A stretch of 64,000 nt of DNA, from contig OX044356.1 in the NCBI GenBank assembly GCA_943846715.1, positions 1,607,878 to 1,671,877 on the forward strand, read 5' to 3'. The stretch is from TMED14 sp002378565. GTDB lineage: Bacteria; Bacteroidota; Bacteroidia; Flavobacteriales; Schleiferiaceae. The position numbers were made by a program, and so were the translations under genes. The notes beneath the pieces are model-generated. The model searched no databases and had not been told where the DNA came from. It saw only the letters and a program-made list of their open reading frames with translations. Of the stretch, positions 63,559-64,000 are shown piece after piece (within the stretch, counting starts at the first letter, position 1; the number at the start of each line of letters is the position of its first letter).

Positions 63559-64000
63559 ATGAACTTTTTACAAAAAATTAAATTATTCCCTTATGCAATG
63601 AAAGGATATTTATTTAGTAGCCCCGAAAAAAATGGAGAATACAAATTTCTAAATCAAATATTTTCAAACCTAAGTGAAGATAAGCTTGTTTTCGATGTTG
63701 GAGCAAATGTTGGGAACTATTCGTCTAAAATTTTAGAAATTACAAGAAAAGTCAAAATCCATTGTTTTGAGCCTGTACCAAGAACTTTTAGTAGTATTAC
63801 TCAAAAATTATTTGAAGTAAAAAATGTCTACTTAAATAATATAGCATTGTCAGACAAAGAAGGGAAATCCAATATGTATGAATATGGAGAATTATCAGGT
63901 GTAAACTCATTGGAATACCATCCCAACGTTAACCAAAAGAACACAAAAATTATCAAAATAGAACAAGAACATTAGATGAGTACTGTTTAGAAAACAAAAT
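63559..64000 (+). pseudogene. FkbM-type methyltransferase, N-terminal part, frame-broken and cut by the window edge
   Basis: The first 138 codons read MNFLQKIKLFPYAMKGYLFS, then LVFDVGANVGNYSSKILEIT (motif I), IHCFEPVPRTFSSITQKLFE and NNIALSDKEGKSNMYEYG, the FkbM methyltransferase core. A missing A near 63967 ends the frame at 63975; correction gives IEQRTLDEYCLENK, the expected continuation, running off the window. FkbM enzymes O-methylate sugars and similar substrates. It is separated from the SGNH-like gene by 55 nt of AT-rich DNA. Confidence 0.82.

Larger units (their letters stand above)
47570..64000 (+). other. Low-GC surface-polysaccharide island with dense single-base indels
   Basis: All genes from 47612 on point the same way, are tightly packed or overlapping, use AT-rich codons and differ sharply in composition from everything before 47.5 kb. 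Fourteen of sixteen genes carry single-base frame breaks. Functions are those of one pathway: nucleotide-sugar synthesis, assembly, acylation and methylation. No transposase, integrase or attachment repeat is visible at the left boundary; the right boundary is outside the window. Confidence 0.75.

Noticed and set aside
47612..64000. Programmed ribosomal frameshifting or phase variation as the cause of all frame breaks
   Set aside because: There are up to eight breaks per gene, of both signs, many outside homopolymers and without slippery heptamers; no known programme works that way. Phase variation at one or two long A runs (52560-52568, 58171-58179) cannot be excluded but does not explain the rest.
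1..64000. tRNA, rRNA, riboswitch or CRISPR features
   Set aside because: The gaps between genes were read on both strands; none shows a cloverleaf, a recognised riboswitch core or spaced short repeats. A covariance-model search would be needed to exclude diverged RNAs.

Overview
The window reads as a chromosomal segment of a Bacteroidota bacterium, most likely Flavobacteriales-like. Evidence: a gliding-motility lipoprotein GldH, the type IX secretion protein PorZ, a 1793-residue secreted protein ending in a T9SS sorting domain, Bacteroidota-type neighbourhoods (gldH-PBP1A, porZ-recO, tatA-gatA-mltD-DUF4837, lspA-dksA-like-ileS-ridA, nucleotidyltransferase-TPR-DUF4292-envC), and -7 promoter elements of the TAnnTTTG kind. 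There is no clear use of Shine-Dalgarno sites. I saw no rRNA, tRNA, CRISPR array, insertion sequence or phage gene.

Region 1 (1-15.8 kb, + strand) is a phenylacetate/acyl-CoA catabolic region: the end of a 3-hydroxyacyl-CoA dehydrogenase, an unknown acidic protein, paaI, paaJ, paaY, then a 5.4-kb T9SS-secreted repeat protein and an S9 prolyl oligopeptidase lipoprotein wedged in, then paaZ, an enoyl-CoA hydratase/isomerase and a fused alpha-beta 2-oxoacid dehydrogenase E1. Ring cleavage by PaaZ, beta-oxidation-like steps and PaaJ thiolysis would yield acetyl-CoA and succinyl-CoA. Region 2 (15.8-25.8 kb) holds an M28 peptidase, a DUF819 membrane protein, succinyl-CoA:3-oxoacid CoA-transferase (scoA/scoB), PBP1A and gldH on the - strand, facing porZ-recO on the + strand. 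Region 3 (25.8-37.1 kb, - strand) is housekeeping: DUF4837, MltD, GatA, TatA, GpsA, M28 peptidase, LspA (broken by one missing base), a DksA-like protein, IleS and RidA. Region 4 (37.3-46.8 kb) has a lone glycosyltransferase (+), then envelope genes on the - strand (EnvC-like, DUF4292, TPR, sugar nucleotidyltransferase, Acs, dUTPase, flippase).

Region 5 (47.0-64.0 kb, + strand) is a polysaccharide locus. It opens with a winged-helix regulator and then drops abruptly in GC (from mid-50s% to about 30%, judged from sampled lines, not a full count). It encodes a UDP-sugar epimerase, WecB and WecC (UDP-ManNAcA), Gmd and a perosamine-synthase-like aminotransferase (GDP-perosamine), a cupin, glycosyltransferases, a CapK-like adenylate-forming protein, a hexapeptide acyltransferase, methyltransferases, a propeller-like protein, an MBOAT O-acyltransferase with an SGNH-like partner and an FkbM methyltransferase. 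Almost every gene here is split by single-base indels: about 49 by hand reconstruction in 16.4 kb, against one (lspA) in the preceding 47 kb. Frame correction restores family sequence each time, so low-coverage long-read consensus error in a strain-variable island, or a chimeric join, is more likely than gene decay.

A second pattern is that many transcription-unit heads carry a -7-like box ending only 4-7 nt before the start codon, which predicts leaderless mRNAs.
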